Part shown: piece by piece, positions 21,025 through 31,785 of the stretch
Layout of the letters: each line of letters opens with the position of its first letter
Numbering within the stretch: the first letter of the stretch is position 1
Source: Erythroxylum novogranatense
Lineage: Eukaryota > Streptophyta > Magnoliopsida > Malpighiales > Erythroxylaceae
NCBI GenBank assembly: GCA_029891385.1
Contig: CM057235.1
Span: 14,374,001-14,438,000, forward strand
Direction: 5' to 3'
DNA: 64,000 bases
The notes under the pieces: model-generated
Databases searched by the model: none
What the model was told of the DNA's origin: nothing
Seen by the model: only the letters and a program-made list of their open reading frames with translations
Translations under genes and position numbers: made by a program

Positions 21025-22944
21025 TGTAAGTGATAAGTCGACTTGTACCATGTGTAAGTCGACTTACACATGTTCGGTACCGATAAGTCGACTTGTTCAT
21101 TCGATAAGTCGACTTGTTCAAGGTCGATCTTGTTTATTTGCGCCTCTAAAGGCAATCCCTTTAGCGCGTTTTATTCAAAGTCGTGTGAGACTTTATGAAT
21201 AAATAAAGAAAAGGCATTATTCATTAATTTGATATTCATAAACATTGTTTATGAATTGATTGAATATTTAATCGAATTAATGAAGTCCATGATATATGAC
21301 ATAGCATGAAGGAAATTATGATGTGTTCATACTCACGAGATTCCTATCATGTGCAATTATGTCAAGATCGAATTCTCCTAGTCATAGGATTAATGAGACC
21401 GGACATCATTAATCCGGATAGACTAGCACATGTCATATTCCTGATTGGATCAAGCGGTGGATCTCGAAGCGTAAATATGAGATATTTAGAATTGACATGT
21501 GGATGCTTACTAGCGGTAGTAAGTTCATTGGATGACCCGCCATGAGATCATCACATGGATATCTTATCTAAGTGTCGTTGATAATCTCATCATAGCAATG
21601 GTGCAAGTATCCTTAGACTTGAGGTACTCGAGGATATCTTGAATCTTGATCACTGCTTTGACTCCATTCCTTGTTGCCTTCTAGAGGTAACTCATAGGTG
21701 GTGCTTGGGTGCGACTTGAGGTATTGAAGATAATTGAGTAGCCAATAAAGGATTCACCACTTACGGATTAGCGAAGAGATACCCATGGCCTCTTGTCGGG
21801 ATCATTACTAAGGTGGCGGCATGTATGTCATGAAGAGTGTCTTCATTGACATATAAAGTAATGAGTCCCAGGACGAGAACTGATATCACTTGGGCTAGAC
21901 TCAGTCTAGTGAGAGTTGACACTTTGATCATACTCATAACCAAGTGGGGTATAGGATGGTGAAAGGACGAATTACACGGTAATTGTCTATGGAAGGGTTC
22001 GTGATCTGGTTCGTGATTAATACATCAAACCGATTACTTTTCGGTCAATTGGGGGTCATGATGTATTGCTAGATACCGCTCATGACTTGCTCAGATTAAT
22101 TGTTAATCTAAGTGGCCAACATAACCGGGAGCCTAAAGGGTCACACGCATAAGAGTGTTTCAGAGAATCTGTAAAATAGTATTGGAAAGAGTTCCAATCA
22201 TGGAGAGCAAATGGATTAAATGGATCCCAATGGGATTGGGATATGTCCCGATGAGATCGCGACATCGATATTGCTAAGAAAGGTTTCCGGAGCTGTTTCA
22301 GCACCGGGGCCCGGTAGGCCGGTAGGACCGACCCCAGTATGACTGGACCACCTAAGCATTAATAAACATATATATATTATATTAATTAATTAAATAATTA
22401 ATTAATATATATATATGGGTTTACGTGGATGGAGGGGATGAGAGGATAAAGCTTTATCCTTTAACTTTATCCTTTAACTTTATTATATATATATATATAT
22501 AAAGTGTCTAAACGTGGACACTCCTCCACCATAAGTTTTCTACATGTCTTTTAAGTGTTAAAAGACATAGAAAAGGTAGAGATGAGGGGTGATGATCGTG
22601 GATCATAGAAGGTGAAGGAAGAATGGGTTTTGTGAAAACCTAAAGGAAATTCATCTTTCATCATCGATCCTTCAAGCTTCTCCTTCTTCTCAACGTTTCT
22701 CTCAAGCTCTCCGGATGTAGGTAGGGTCTAGCGACCTTTAATGCTCTAGCTATTCCCAGTCAAAGGGTTTGATTCGGTTAGGTTTTCGATCTCTGCGTGG
22801 ATCACCTTTAGAGATAGTCTCTTTTGGCTATTTAGGTTGATGTCTTCATACCGATACACGGAACACAGGATTGGGAAAGTCACAGAATAAAATTTTTGTT
22901 TTCATTTGCGGTACATGTGATGTACCTCCCGGGATTTTCCTACA
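21025..22944 (+). mobile_element. Solo LTR G, probably Ty1/copia-type, inside the leader of B
   Basis: 1920 bp, TGTAAGTGAT to TTTTCCTACA, flanked by GTTGT (21020-21024 and 22945-22949). The left junction lies in a GTT repeat, so a start at 21022 is equally possible. It carries four AAGTCGACTT palindromes at its start, long AT palindromes (22363-22415), a TATA tract (22483-22503), a leader with CT-rich stretches and an A-rich then TTTTGTTTTC end. That layout recalls copia-type LTRs, but no coding part is left for classification. It separates the primer site of B from gag. Confidence 0.72.
21034..21116. repeat. AAGTCGACTT palindromes in solo LTR G
   Basis: Four exact AAGTCGACTT copies, one within the 20-bp perfect palindrome TGTGTAAGTCGACTTACACA. 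The same word is repeated about ten times in each LTR of element C, which is otherwise unrelated in sequence. Confidence 0.85.
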
Positions 22945-22949
22945 GTTGT

Positions 22950-23560
22950 AGGTCATCCGTTCTTAAGGATCAAGTGGATCAACCAGCTGACCTAGGATCC
23001 GTGGGAGCTAATAGAGAGTCCCCTATGCCTCGTTCTGATGAGATGCCTCCTAGAGTTCCTGTGAGTCGGGAGAGGAGATATGATTTGCTGCGTAAGTAGG
23101 GAGCGGTTGACTTCTATGGTAACACCGACCCTGCAGAGGCTGAGGGATGGCTAGAGAGGACAGAAAGAGTCCTCGACCAGATGGGCTGTGATTCTGAGGA
23201 GCGGTTCGACTATGCAATGTCTTTGCTTCAGGGTTCTGCATATCAGTGGTGGAAGATTGTTCCGGGCAGTACCACCAGACCCTGCACTCTGAGTTGGGAG
23301 GATTTTCTGAGAGCGTTTAAGGATAATTTCATGCCCAAGATTTATCTGGACATGAAATTGCGAGAGTTCTTAGAAGCTGGGGCGAGGCGATTATGCATGG
23401 CCGACTATGAGGTTCGGTTCAACCAGTTGTTGGTGTATGCTTCCTCATTAGTGGCTTCTGAGGCTGACAAGTGTCGGTGTTTTGAGGGCGGACTCAATTT
23501 GGAGATCCGTACCTGCTGCCGAATCGGACATGGCGCTTTATTGGTGAGGGCGTCGTAGTG
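22950..23560 (+). pseudogene. Element B gag (capsid part)
   Basis: The frame reads from the LTR G junction through an N-terminal segment with several prolines (PMPRSDEMPPRVPVSRERR), a TAG stop at 23097-23099, then the capsid region: DFYGNTDPAEAEGWLERTER, SAYQWWKIVPGS, LSWEDFLRAFKDNFMPKIY, EVRFNQLLVYA and a CRCFEGGL motif near 23475. These are the conserved landmarks of plant chromovirus gag (retrotransposon-gag family), which forms the virus-like particle. The only upstream ATG in frame (22896) lies in LTR G, so the native start is uncertain. The frame is lost near 23530. Confidence 0.85.
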
Positions 23561-24200
23561 AGATTGAGCAATTGTTGAGACAGAGGCGATGCGAGACTAG
23601 ATCGGGACCCGAGGCAAGAGGCCCAAAGGATCGAGGCGGTGATAGTAGAGGTCGATGGCGGCAGGCAGATCCTTGAGTCGTCCCCTGAGGTGGTAGACGG
23701 TTGAGTTTAGGCGGAGGCGATTTGCCCGATCTAGTGGTGGTCGCAATGGTCTTTGAGGTTTGGGACGAGTATCCCGCTATGTGAGTTCTGCGAGAGGAGG
23801 CACAGTGGAGAGTCTTTGGAGGGCTCTTGGGCATGCCTCGAGTGTGGTTCTATGGACCACCAGCTCAAGAGTGCCCTTCACTGTGGAGGCCCGATCTGCT
23901 GCGGCCGTGAAAGCGGCGTGTTACTTGATCTGTGAGCCGCGAGGTGGCTCTGGTTGGAGAGGCCGAGGCAGGCCGAGGCCGAGCAGGGATCGATGGTGAG
24001 ATCGAGGGACGGAGCAATGAGCGGTCCCGTGCCGAGTCTATGCTATGACTGCTGGAGGCGCAGAGTCTCCAGATGTCGTTGGTATGCTTCTAATTTCGGT
24101 TTTGAAGCATATGCATTGATGGATCTGGATCCACTCATTCATTTATTGCACGCGTGTGGCATGTAGACTGCATTGTGATAGAGAGATTGCGGTGTGGGCT
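23561..24200 (+). pseudogene. Element B gag C-terminus (zinc knuckle) and protease, decayed
   Basis: Short frames show an RQRR-rich linker, then ACLECGSMDHQLKSA at about 23835-23880, a CCHC zinc knuckle (C-x2-C-x4-H) whose last cysteine is lost through a small deletion. Near 24105-24160, ALMDLDPLIHLLHA corresponds to the retropepsin active-site segment ALIDPGSTHSF of chromoviruses, with the conserved Gly-Ser altered. No continuous frame survives. Confidence 0.6.
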
Positions 24201-24539
24201 AGAGGTGAGTACACCTCTAGTAGTGCGACAGTGTTGGGAGAGGTCTGCAAGGGTGTCGGATAGTGATTGATCGAGCGAGTTGAGCGGACCTTATAGTGTT
24301 GTCTTTGAGAGATTGATGTGATCTAGGGATGGGTAACTACTCGCCCATAGAGTGTGATGGATTGCTTTACCAAGGAGGTCGTGTTAGATTCTCCCGGTCA
24401 AGAAAGAGCTATTTTTCGAGGTATTAGCTGTGCGAAGCCAGTAGGATGATTTCCTTCATGAGTGCTCTGAGATTGATGCGAGGGGGTTGTGAGGCCTATT
24501 TGGCTCATGTGGTGGATTCTAGAGTGCATTAGAGTTTGC

Positions 24540-25890
24540 AGGATGTTCCCGTGATCAGGGAGTTTTCGGATGTGTTCCCCGATGAGTTACCGGGTTTACC
24601 GCCGGATCGGGAGACAGAGTTTGTGATAGACCTCGTTCGTGTCTTGCTCCTATATCTATATCTCCGTATAGGATGGCACCGGTGGAACTGAGAGAGCTTA
24701 AGGCTCGGTTGCAGGAATTATTGGATAAGGGGTTTATTAGACCCAGTGTTTCGCCGTGGGGAGCTCCAGTGTTGTTTGTGAAGAAGAAAGATGGGACTTT
24801 AAGACTGTGTATCGATTATAGGCAGCTCAATCGGGTTACTGTCAAGAATAAGTACCTTGCCTAGGATCGATGATCTATTTGATCGATTCTGAGGAGCTCA
24901 GTGTTTACCAAGTTGGACTTGAGGTCAGGATATTATCAGTTGAGGATAGCGGAGGCCGATGTGCCTAAGAGTGCGTTCAGGAGTAGGTATGGGCATTTTG
25001 AGTTCCTAGTGATGCCGTTTGGGTTGACCAATGCCCCGGCAGCCTTCATGGCTTTGATGAATAAAGTATTTCAGCCCTACCTTGATCAGTTTGTGATTGT
25101 GTTCATTGATGATATCCTAGTGTATTCGAGGAGTAGGCAGGATCATGCGGAGCATTTGAGGATAGTGTTGCAGATCATGAGAGAGAGGCAGCTGTTTGCC
25201 AAATTCACTAAGTGTGAATTTTGGCTAGATGAGGTCGTTTTCCTAGGCCATATTGTGTCTGGTGAGGGTATCCGGGTGGATCCTCACAAGATTGAGGCAG
25301 TGCAGAGTTGGGAGGTTCCGAGGAACGTATCAGAGTTGAGGAGTTTCCTCGGACTAGCAGGGTATTACCGGAGGTTTGTCGAGGGGTTTTCGGTGATTTC
25401 GGCCCCTTTGACGAAACTTCTGAGGAAGAATGTGGTTTTCAGATGGACAGATGAGTGTCAGAGGAGCTTTGAGGAGCTTAGGCATCGATTGACTATGGCG
25501 CCAATGTTGGCTTTGCCGTCAGGGTCCGGAGGATTTGAGGTTTTTAGTGATGCTTCGCAGCAGGGATTGGGTTGTGTGTTGATGCAGCATGGTAGAGTGA
25601 TAGCGTATGCCTCGAGACAGTTGAGGTCTCATGAGAGGAATTATCCAGTGCATGACTTAGAGTTGGCTGCAGTAGTGTTTGCTTTGAAGATCTGGAGACA
25701 TTATCTGTATGGTGAGACGTTCCAGATCTTCACGGATCATAAGAGTTTGAGATATCTGTTGAGTCGTGAGAGTTGAATCGAGAGATGAGGAGGTGGATTG
25801 AGTCGTTGAAGGATTATGGCATGCGATTGAGTATCATCCAGAAGGCCAATGTGGTGGCGGATGCTTTGAGTAGGAGATCTCATGTCGGTC
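24540..25890 (+). pseudogene. Element B reverse transcriptase and RNase H
   Basis: The linker [20 protein letters not shown] precedes RT (24540-24600). From 24673, [39 protein letters not shown] and DYRQLNRVT are RT fingers. A stop follows KNKYLA (24864), then a 291-residue open frame (24901-25776) holds the palm with catalytic Asp in LDLRSGYY (residue 6) and FIDDILVYS (70-71), the thumb, and RNase H with Asp217 (FSDAS), Glu254 (HDLE) and Asp279 (TDHK). A broken tail with [13 protein letters not shown] runs to about 25890. It copies element RNA into DNA. This is the best-preserved part of B, but linker stops rule out a working polyprotein. Confidence 0.9.
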
Positions 25891-26089
25891 AAATCGTATT
25901 CAGTGAGAGATTGCTCGGTTTGATTGATTGAGGCGCTTAATGTGCGGTTGGATTTGGCTCGGGATGGAGCCTTGATAGCTACTCCGAGATTGAGGCCGAT
26001 GTTACGAGGATCGGATCGGGAGAGTTCGATGTCGGGATCCAAAGTTAGTGAGATTGATGGATAGAGTTAGAGTGGTCGAGTTCAGATTT

Positions 26090-26999
26090 TGAGTTGAGAG
26101 ATGAGACTCTTTGGATGGGTCGAGATTATGTGTGCTGATGTGGATGAGTTGAGGCGAGAGATTCTAGAGGAGGCGTGTGGCTGCCTATGCAATGCATCTG
26201 GTGTCACCAAGATGTATAATACTCTTAAGTTGCATTTACGGTGGCGGTATGAAGAGGCAAGTGGCGAGTTCGCCTCTCGGTGTTTGGCGTGCGGCGAGTT
26301 AAGGTTGAGCACCAGCCCCGGTTGGGAGATTGCATTCGTTGCCCATTCGGAGTGGAAATGGGGCGGATCACTATGGATTTTATTATGGAGTTGCCTAGGG
26401 CCGAGACAAGGTGTGATGCGATCGGGTCATAGTGGACCGTTGACCAAATCGGCTCACTTCTTGCCGTCTTGAGAGAATAATACTCTCGATCAGTTGGCCC
26501 GAAATATGTGGCGAAGATTGTGCGATCGCATGGGGTTCCGATGTCTATAGTGTCGATAGGGATCCCAGATTTACTTGAGGTTCCGAGGAGCTGCGATCGA
26601 CTTTAGGTGCGAGGCGAACTTTAGTGCGATGTTTCATCCTCGAACAGATGGGCGAGTAAGAGGACGATCAAGACTGTTGAGGATATCTTGAGCTTGTGTA
26701 TTAGAGTTCAGAGGTGCTTGGGACGATGATTGGCTCGATTGAGTTTCATGTATAATAATCGATGCAGAGCGATATTGGGATGGCACCGTATGAGGCTTTG
26801 TATGGTAGGTCGTGTAGATCACCTCTTTCTTTGGGATGAAGAGGGTGTGAGGATGCTTGAGGGCCCCGGCTGATCCGGATCTGATGGGTAAAGTGAGAGT
26901 GATTGAGTCGCATCAAGCGGCTCGGGATAGACGAAGAGTTATGTGGATCGGCATCGGCGTGAGATGGAGTCTGATGTAAGGCGACGAGTGTTTCTCTGA
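26090..26999 (+). pseudogene. Element B integrase, shredded
   Basis: Fragments in changing frames match gypsy integrase in order: the zinc-binding N-terminus (ASGVTKMYNTLKLHLRWR, SRCLACGE; the expected first His is not visible), SEWKWG, the core start LTKSAHFLPS (26442-26472), NTLDQLARN, MFHPRTDG (26630-26650), and an MAPYEALYGRS-like stretch near 26780-26815 with single-base losses. At least six small deletions are needed to explain the frame changes. The DDE triad cannot be read as one frame. Confidence 0.75.
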
Positions 27000-27419
27000 G
27001 TGTCACCTTGGAGAGGAGTGTTGAGATTTGGCCGTAGGGGTAAGTTGAGTCCCCAGTATATCGGTCCGTATGAGATTACTGAGAGGATTGGACCGTTGGC
27101 CTATAGACTGAGATTGCCTAGTGAGATGTCCCAGTTGCATGATGTGTTTCATGTGAGTATGCTCCGGAGATATCGCTCAGACCCGACGCATGTGATCCCG
27201 GCCCATGAGATTGAGATAGCGAGTGATATGAGTTATGTTGAGGAGCCGGTGCAGATTATCGGAGCGAGGGTCAAGCAATTGAGGAGCAGGGTGATTCCAT
27301 TGGTGAAAGTCCTATGAAAGAACCATTCATCCGAGGAAGCAACTTGGGAGATTGAGGAGCACAAGAGGAGGCAGTACCCTCATCTGTTCGACCAGTCAGG
27401 TATGAAATTTCGGGACGAA
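27000..27419 (+). pseudogene. Element B integrase C-terminus and chromodomain
   Basis: The frame 27000-27317 reads SPWRGVLRFGRRGKLSPQYI, GPYEITERIGPLAYRL, the LHDVFHVSMLRRYR motif (GPY/GPF-type integrase tail), then YVEEPVQIIGARVKQLR and IPLVKVL, the first strands of a chromodomain. After a TGA at 27315-27317 the same frame continues with NHSSEEATWEIEEHKRRQYP and HLF near 27385, ending RDEIL by 27425. Chromodomains of this clade are thought to direct integration to heterochromatin. The position at the end of pol is diagnostic of chromoviruses. Confidence 0.88.
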
Positions 27420-27427
27420 ATTTTAAT

Positions 27428-27441
27428 TAGGAGGGGAGAAT
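27428..27441 (+). other. Polypurine tract, element B
   Basis: TAGGAGGGGAGAAT abuts the 3' LTR start TGTAACATCC (27442). Confidence 0.85.
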
Positions 27442-28524
27442 TGTAACATCCCGTTACCGGTGTGATGGGCATATCGGTAATTTGGATGAGTGAGCAGTAA
27501 GTGCATTCATGATTGAATTACTCGCATAGTGAGTTTTGCATCAGTGATAAATGAGATTAATTGAGTTAATTGCACATGCATCTTAGTATCATGCATTCAT
27601 GATTATTCCAGCATTTAATTGTGGTTTTGAGAAATGAATTGTGAAATTTATGTGAGATATGAGTTATTGAGAATTAAGTGATAAGTGTAATTGAGTAGTC
27701 CCTTGAGTTAGATTGTGAGTTGAGTGAAGAGTGATTTATTGAGAATTGAGGAATAATTAGAATTGAAGAGTTAAATCAGTGGATTGTGACTTGATTGAGA
27801 ATTTGAGAGAAATTGAGTTGTATAGCTGAGTTAGTGTGTGAATTGAATTTTGTGAAATTTGAAATTGAGATTTGAGTATAGAATTGAGTGTTTTGTATTT
27901 TTGAGGAATTTTGAGAATTTTTTCAGAATTTTTAGAGATATGAGTTCGGACCGGAAAATTGACCTAGAGACTGGTAATTGTGAATTCGGTTCTGAAAGTG
28001 AGTGAAGCGTGACTTGAAAATTTAAAGTTATGAGTTTAAGAATTATTGTGATGAGCTAGTGAATTTTAGAGATGGAAATTAAGTGATTTGAGGACTGATA
28101 GATTTTGAATCTCAGTCGAAATCAACTTAGTGTATATATATATATATGGCTTGGGAGTTAGGGTTAGACACTTTTCCCTTTTTCCCTTCTCCTTTGCCGT
28201 CGACGATCGTGAGTTCCTCTTTGAGATTTTGTTGATTCCTCTTCACTGTGGCTGAGGTTTTGCTTGTGATTGAGTGTGGGTGTTGCTTTGGCTGAGATCT
28301 GAGAGTGATTCAGAGAGTGATTGAAGCTTGGAGAGTTTCGGAGGTTGCGATTTTTAGGGTTTCCATCGATCTTTGAATTTGGTAAGTTTTGATGTGCTTA
28401 ATGGTGTTCTTTATGTTTATTATAGCATTTATGGTGTTCTGATGTGTTAATATGGTAGTTAAGAGAGTTAATGTGAGGTGTGAGAGTATTAATGGCGGAA
28501 ATGAGAATCGGAGAAGACGAACCA

Positions 28525-28722
28525 TTAAACGTCATGATTTAATAAATTAAATGTCAATTTGACGTCATGACGAGCGTGAGCGTGGAATTGCTTGGGACAT
28601 CGCGACGAGCTTAATTTGACGTCGCGACGAAGCGTGGTCTTGTCGTCATGACGAACCGTAAGAAAGCGCGCGATGAGCAACTCTGCGTCATGACGAGTGG
28701 TCAAACGTCGCGACGAGGAGTG
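28525..28722. repeat. GTCGCGAC/GTCATGAC palindrome cluster, B 3' LTR
   Basis: Same positions as 19151-19348, but individual words differ between the CGCG and CATG forms in both directions. Confidence 0.8.
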
Positions 28723-29829
28723 AAATGATGAAGTGAATTAGTTGAGTCTTTTGAGCATATCTTTTAGTGTAGACCTCCTATTGAGAGCATTCTTGTTTCA
28801 TTGTGAACTAGAGAAAGAAGTCTTCAAGTGCAGTATTATTGAGAGTTGAATGATATCTAGAGGATCGTGAATTGTCGATTGTGACCAATTTGAGTATGAA
28901 TTGGAGAATTATGAAATAGAGAATGAGATGGACCTAATGAATAGTGAATTGTCTTGAAGAGAGAGTTAGTGAAATTGGACTAGAGAGTGGAAATCATGGT
29001 CATGCATCATATAGTTTGAATTGAGACATGTGCATCGTGAATTGAATTAATTGAGCAAGTAGTGATGATAATTCATTTGAATTGTTATAGAGGCGCCGTT
29101 GGATCGACGCACCACGGACATTCTTTGGTACTTCCAGCAATAGCTCGGAAGTTATTCTGGTGAGTAACCTAGTTGGTTCCTCGACTTTTATGTGATTAAA
29201 TGTCTGTGAATGTGTGTGAATTAAGTGTAAAAGTGAGTGATATAAATGTGAAGTGAATGAGCTAAATGTGATAAGTGATTGTGATTGCATCAAGTGTGAT
29301 ATATAAATGTGAATAGCTGTGAATTGAGAATCAGTGTATATAATTGCGCGTAAGTGTTTGATTGTGACAAGTGAGCGAAGTGAGATAAATGTGTTAGAGA
29401 CTGTGCAAGTGTTAGTGCATGCTAAGCATGAACATAAGTGGTAATTAATTAGTTGTGACTGGAGCTTAGTGATCAGAGCTTTAAGCTCGATATCAGTGAA
29501 TGGGCCTGAGGCCAAAAAGGAAATAGTGCATACCCAGAGGGCTCTCCTATTCCTAAAGTGAATGGGCTGTAGTGCATACCTTGAGGGCTCTCCTACTTGC
29601 CAAAATGTGAACATTGACGCTCAGTCACAACGACATCATAAAATGAGAAATTTCATACATTATGCAATTGTCAGTGTAGCGAAATTGTGAATACGTGTGA
29701 TGTGTGCAAAGTGTGAATTGATATGTCTGAGATATGTGATAGGTAACTGTAAATTATGTAAAGTGTTTATAGTGTTGTAAATTGTGTTAAAACATATCTA
29801 TGAGATATATATTATGTGTATATGAATGA

Positions 29830-29882
29830 GTTGGGTGAACCATCGATGATGGTTTCTCATTGAGTTCGCAAACTCACCCAAC
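29830..29882 (+). other. Predicted three-way-junction RNA segment, B 3' LTR
   Basis: Identical to 20462-20514, with the same three stems. Confidence 0.55.
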
Positions 29883-30292
29883 ATTGCAATACATTTTTCG
29901 AGACGTCGTCTGTGGGACTCTAGTTCTCGTGATAGTTTTCTGCAGCGAGAGTTCGTGATCGTGCGGCGATGGATCACAGTCGGTCACCGGAGCAACATTT
30001 ATATTTTGGGATGACCTAGTATAGACGTTTTTATCAGTTTCCCTTTTTGGATTGTTGTATATAGTTGTAGGGGACTGATAGACTTGTCTATATTTTGGAT
30101 TGATATTGTGAAATGAAAGAAATATTCTGGTTTTAAATTTTAGTGAATTGCATGTTGTGGTTTATTTATTGATGCCATGCGAGTGTTTAGTGATCGTTTG
30201 CGATCGTAGCACTTCCTTACTGTGGGCTACGCGTCGGAACGACCCACGGGCGTCCCGGTGTGTACCCTACGGTGAGGGGGCGCTACATCCAT

Positions 30293-30542
30293 ACTCAATT
30301 TATATTTCATTAACAACAAAATAGGAGTTTACAAAGCTTTAATGGCATTCTAAGCCATATTACATCATCGGTATCGAAATCCAAAATACAAAAGATACCA
30401 AATTCAATAATTCTCAAAATGCATATAAAGTCTTACTTTTACAATATCTAACTTAATATACAGAAACATTGCAAAAATAGAATGATGCCTCATCTCTTAG
30501 TTACTTGATCTCATTTTCTTCACCTGAAGAGGGGAAGGAGAG
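30293..30542 (-). repeat. Middle piece of solo LTR E
   Basis: 250 bp left between the insertions of B and C. It ends in GAGAG (30538-30542), the TSD of C, and on the minus strand carries the CATCTC-like sequence next to the conserved hairpin block. Confidence 0.75.
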
Positions 30543-30813
30543 TGTCGGGCCCCGACCCGGAGACCGGACCCCAACTGTTGGATCCTGTTACCCAACCTGC
30601 ATATAACTTACTATAGATGTTGGATCCGAGACCCAACTGTCCCGGGAGGTAGTCCCTGGTGGAGCTCATTCCCGAGACACTTGCCTTGCTAAGACCCTAA
30701 CTTGACACACTCTGTTTGACTCACTTTGGTGGTGAGCATACACTGACTAAGGCCTGGACCCTGACTGCTCTCGACAATCCCCAAAATAACACTCTTATCT
30801 AAGGATCTGCAGA

Positions 30814-31021
30814 ACAAGTCGACTTGTTTGCCAAACAAGTCGACTTATCGAGACAAACAACTCGACTTATAACCAACAAGTCGACTTATCGAGACAAACA
30901 AGTCGACTTATAACCTACAAGTCGACTTATCGAGACAAACAAGTCGACTTATCTAACTGACAAGTCGACTTATTATTCAAAAGCTTCACAGGTCGACTTA
31001 TGGATCCAATAACTCGACTTA
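30814..31021. repeat. AAGTCGACTT palindrome array, C 3' LTR
   Basis: About ten copies (seven exact) of AAGTCGACTT, usually extended to ACAAGTCGACTTAT, every 15-25 bp. The right LTR copy is at 38090-38297. Flanks between words such as CGAGACAAAC recur, so the array grew partly by tandem duplication. Confidence 0.88.
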
Positions 31022-31709
31022 TATCTATTCTGAACTCAAAACCTAACCCTCTACACTCTCTCTTGGCTTATTCCAAACACCATAAACACTTCTAAACCTC
31101 TCAACTCATCCACTCCACTCTCAACATGCTAAAATCTCACTTAAACTTACATCATTCATCTACTCACATGAATTCCAAAGCAATTTCATACAACTTTGGA
31201 AGCTATGCTTAAACATGATAGTAAATGGCCTTGGGAGATCATGATAAATCATAATTCATGCATTTCATTTATATCAAAACAATGTTCTTACAATGCTTTA
31301 GTAGGCATTTCAAGCCTATTACAATTCAAATCAAAATACATCTGTTTTCTCAAAATGCAACCTAAAGCATTCATTACAAAAACATGAAATACATGGGCAA
31401 AACACTAAGATCTTGGAGTATGCCTTGAGCTCATTCTTCGAGATCCAGATCTTCACCTGGAGATGGGACGGGAAGTGGGGGTGAGTTTTAAACAAGGGGT
31501 AACACGCTTATATTTATACTACTAAGTGAATCTATTCATTTCTCATCTGCTTGCAATATTCTCATTAACAAATCTTACCACTTGCATTTCACAAATTCAT
31601 CAAGCTAACAACAAAATTTCATGATTCATGCATTCATCATTCTTGCTAACATATGCTAACACATAATCACATAGCTAATGGTTTGAAAAGTCCACGGGTT
31701 TCTGATGAG

Positions 31710-31785
31710 CTACACAAGTGTAGTCATATGCTGAGGAGTCCATAAAGGAACATCCTATGCCACAGTCGGGCAGCCGGGCGAAGGC
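31710..31785 (-). other. Hairpin and conserved box, C 3' LTR
   Basis: CTACACAAGTGTAG (31710-31723) can fold as a short hairpin equivalent to the GACTACAC/GTGTAGTC hairpins of A1. GGGCAGCCGGGCGAAGGC at about 31768-31785 is the box shared with A, F and E, with one change. Confidence 0.5.

Larger units (their letters stand above)
18071..30287 (+). mobile_element. B: Tekay/Del-type chromovirus (Ty3/gypsy), defective
   Basis: 12.2-kb element with LTRs at 18071-20922 and 27442-30287, TGTAACA/GCTACA ends, TSD TCCAT, a Met-tRNA primer site, a polypurine tract, and the gypsy order gag, protease, RT, RNase H, integrase, chromodomain on the plus strand. A 1.92-kb solo LTR (G) sits in the leader. The LTRs are nearly identical by eye, yet gag, protease and integrase are full of small deletions and stops, so this copy may have been defective before it moved, or the internal sequence may contain consensus errors. 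Confidence 0.93.
27442..30287 (+). repeat. Element B 3' LTR
   Basis: 2846 bp, collinear and nearly identical with 18071-20922. TATA 28132-28147, palindrome cluster 28525-28722, three-way-junction segment 29830-29882, end GGGGGCGCTACA. Confidence 0.92.

Noticed and set aside
22363..22415. AT palindrome as a replication origin or MITE
   Set aside because: Low-complexity (TA)/(TTAA) sequence inside solo LTR G; no TIR with TSD of its own.
23050..23834. Minus-strand frames across the gag region of B
   Set aside because: Shadows of the plus-strand gag; no recognisable product.
24901..25776. Pararetrovirus (caulimovirus-type) RT
   Set aside because: Flanking LTRs, TSD, RNase H followed by integrase and chromodomain show a gypsy chromovirus.
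30814..31021. CRISPR-like pattern of regularly repeated short words
   Set aside because: Repeats are only 10-14 bp palindromes with 5-15-bp spacers, in a plant LTR; no cas genes.
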